5,048 bases of DNA. Origin: an uncultured Microbacteriaceae bacterium (GTDB lineage: Bacteria > Actinomycetota > Actinomycetes > Actinomycetales > Microbacteriaceae). The position numbers were made by a program, and so were the translations under genes. Under the pieces are notes generated by a model. It was given only the letters and a program-made list of their open reading frames with translations. It was not told the DNA's origin and made no database searches. How positions within the stretch are numbered: the stretch's first letter is position 1; the number at the start of each line of letters is the position of its first letter. Positions 4,340-5,048 of the stretch are shown here, piece after piece. The stretch covers positions 1 to 5,048 of the forward strand of contig CALUAU010000137.1 in NCBI GenBank assembly GCA_943914115.1. Reading direction: 5' to 3'.

Positions 4340-5048
4340 GTGAAAAAGAACCGTATCCTGGCAACGACGGCTGGAATTCTGGCTGCCTCGTTGTTGCTTG
4401 CCGGCTGCGCTGGTTCTGGCGGCGGGGCACCGGAGGGCAGCGGCGGCGCCGGTAACCCGGAAGCCATCGTCACCACCAACGGCACCGAACCCGAGAACAT
4501 TCTGATCCCCACTATGACCAATGAGGTCGGTGGCGGTAAGATCCTCGACCTCATCAACGCAACGCTCGTGTACTACGACGTTGATGGTGCAGCGCAGAAC
4601 GAATTGGCTGAGTCGATCACTCCCAACGAGGATGCCAGCGAGTGGACCATCAAGATTAAGCCCGGTCAGAAGTTCTCGGACGACACCGAAATCAAGGCCG
4701 ACAACTTCATTAAGGCATGGAACTACGGTGCGAACCCGAAGAACGGTCACCTTTCGGGCTACTTTTTCGAACCGATCGAGGGCTACTCGGCAGACGAAGG
4801 CAAGGATGTGCCTGAACTTTCGGGCCTGCAGAAGGTTGACGAGCACACCTTCACCGTCAAACTCAAAGAACCCACCTCAGACTTCGGTCTGCGGCTGGGA
4901 TACTCAGCATTTGCGCCGCTGCCTGACGTCGCATTCGACGACCTCGAGGCATACGGTAACGCTCCGCTGGCTTCAGGCCCCTACATGCTTGCTGAGGACG
5001 GTTGGGAGCACAACGTCAAGGTTGACCTCGTGCCAAACCCCAACTACG
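4340..5048 (+). CDS. Peptide ABC transporter substrate-binding lipoprotein, family 5 (OppA/DppA-like), partial
   Basis: The frame from GTG 4340 is open for 236 codons to the right edge, so the C-terminal half or more is missing (family members are about 500-550 residues). Residues 1-22 form a lipoprotein signal peptide: KKNR basic start, hydrophobic core, lipobox LAGC with Cys23 as the lipidated residue. A Gly/Ser-rich linker (24-40) follows. The mature part matches SBP_bac_5: LAESITPNEDASEWTIKIKP (89-108), then a region corresponding to the usual 'KFHDGTPxTAEDV' as KFSDDTEIKADNFIKAWNY (111-129), and near the edge SGPYML followed by VPNPNY. It would bind oligopeptides on the outer face of the membrane and hand them to an Opp/Dpp permease whose genes are expected to the right but are not visible. 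The peptide specificity cannot be read. The strong ribosome binding site and separate leader suggest the first gene of its own operon. Confidence 0.93.
   Translation, partial: MKKNRILATTAGILAASLLLAGCAGSGGGAPEGSGGAGNPEAIVTTNGTEPENILIPTMTNEVGGGKILDLINATLVYYDVDGAAQNELAESITPNEDASEWTIKIKPGQKFSDDTEIKADNFIKAWNYGANPKNGHLSGYFFEPIEGYSADEGKDVPELSGLQKVDEHTFTVKLKEPTSDFGLRLGYSAFAPLPDVAFDDLEAYGNAPLASGPYMLAEDGWEHNVKVDLVPNPNY

Noticed and set aside
4228..4455. 75-codon ORF starting in the lipoprotein leader, considered as a leader peptide
   Set aside because: It has no Shine-Dalgarno sequence, overlaps the real lipoprotein start in another frame, and has no run of a regulatory amino acid.
4307..4846. Leftward 179-codon ORF under the lipoprotein gene
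   Set aside because: It is antisense to a convincing signal peptide and SBP_bac_5 domain.
1..5048. Mobile elements, CRISPR arrays, attachment sites, riboswitches
   Set aside because: I saw no transposase or integrase motifs, no regularly spaced repeats, no duplication of the tRNA 3' end that would mark an attachment site, and no recognised riboswitch core.

Overview
The window looks like ordinary chromosomal core sequence from a high-GC actinobacterium, most likely order Micrococcales and perhaps close to the Microbacteriaceae. The grounds are the strong G/C preference at third codon positions, an actinobacterial-type ArgRS signature (HLGG in place of HLGH), an LmeA-type DUF2993 protein, a small DivIVA-repeat protein, and an edge protein resembling one I remember from Microbacteriaceae genomes. 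The genus is not resolvable by eye. I see no mobile element, CRISPR array, phage gene or foreign-looking island.

Layout from left to right. A leftward partial gene (1-222) runs off the left edge. It is divergent from a 94-residue protein made of two DivIVA-like repeats (364-648), which is followed by a strong 14-bp hairpin (701-731). A class I glutamine amidotransferase-like hydrolase of the C26/PuuD family follows (796-1536). It converges on a leftward tRNA-Arg(CCG) gene (1615-1690), and a perfect 15-bp hairpin (1573-1606) sits between the two and probably terminates transcription from both sides. The tRNA is divergent from argS (1747-3414), with 56 bp between them holding back-to-back promoters. 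A membrane-anchored DUF2993 protein (3416-4192) starts one base after the argS stop. A 147-bp gap with two tandem hairpins leads to an oligopeptide ABC transporter substrate-binding lipoprotein (from 4340) that is cut by the right edge.

The functional core is the pairing of arginyl-tRNA synthetase with one of its substrate tRNAs. DUF2993 appears to share the argS transcript. In several actinobacteria lysA follows argS instead, so this downstream neighbour is the main departure from what I would expect. The C26 hydrolase and argS both appear to be leaderless or nearly so, with -10-like hexamers a few bases before the start codon. The oligopeptide-binding lipoprotein has its own Shine-Dalgarno sequence and leader and probably begins a separate transporter operon. 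I found no convincing undescribed system. The points most worth checking are the two-repeat DivIVA protein, the DUF2993 protein with its CxxC motif and its position behind argS, and the structured leader of the lipoprotein gene.
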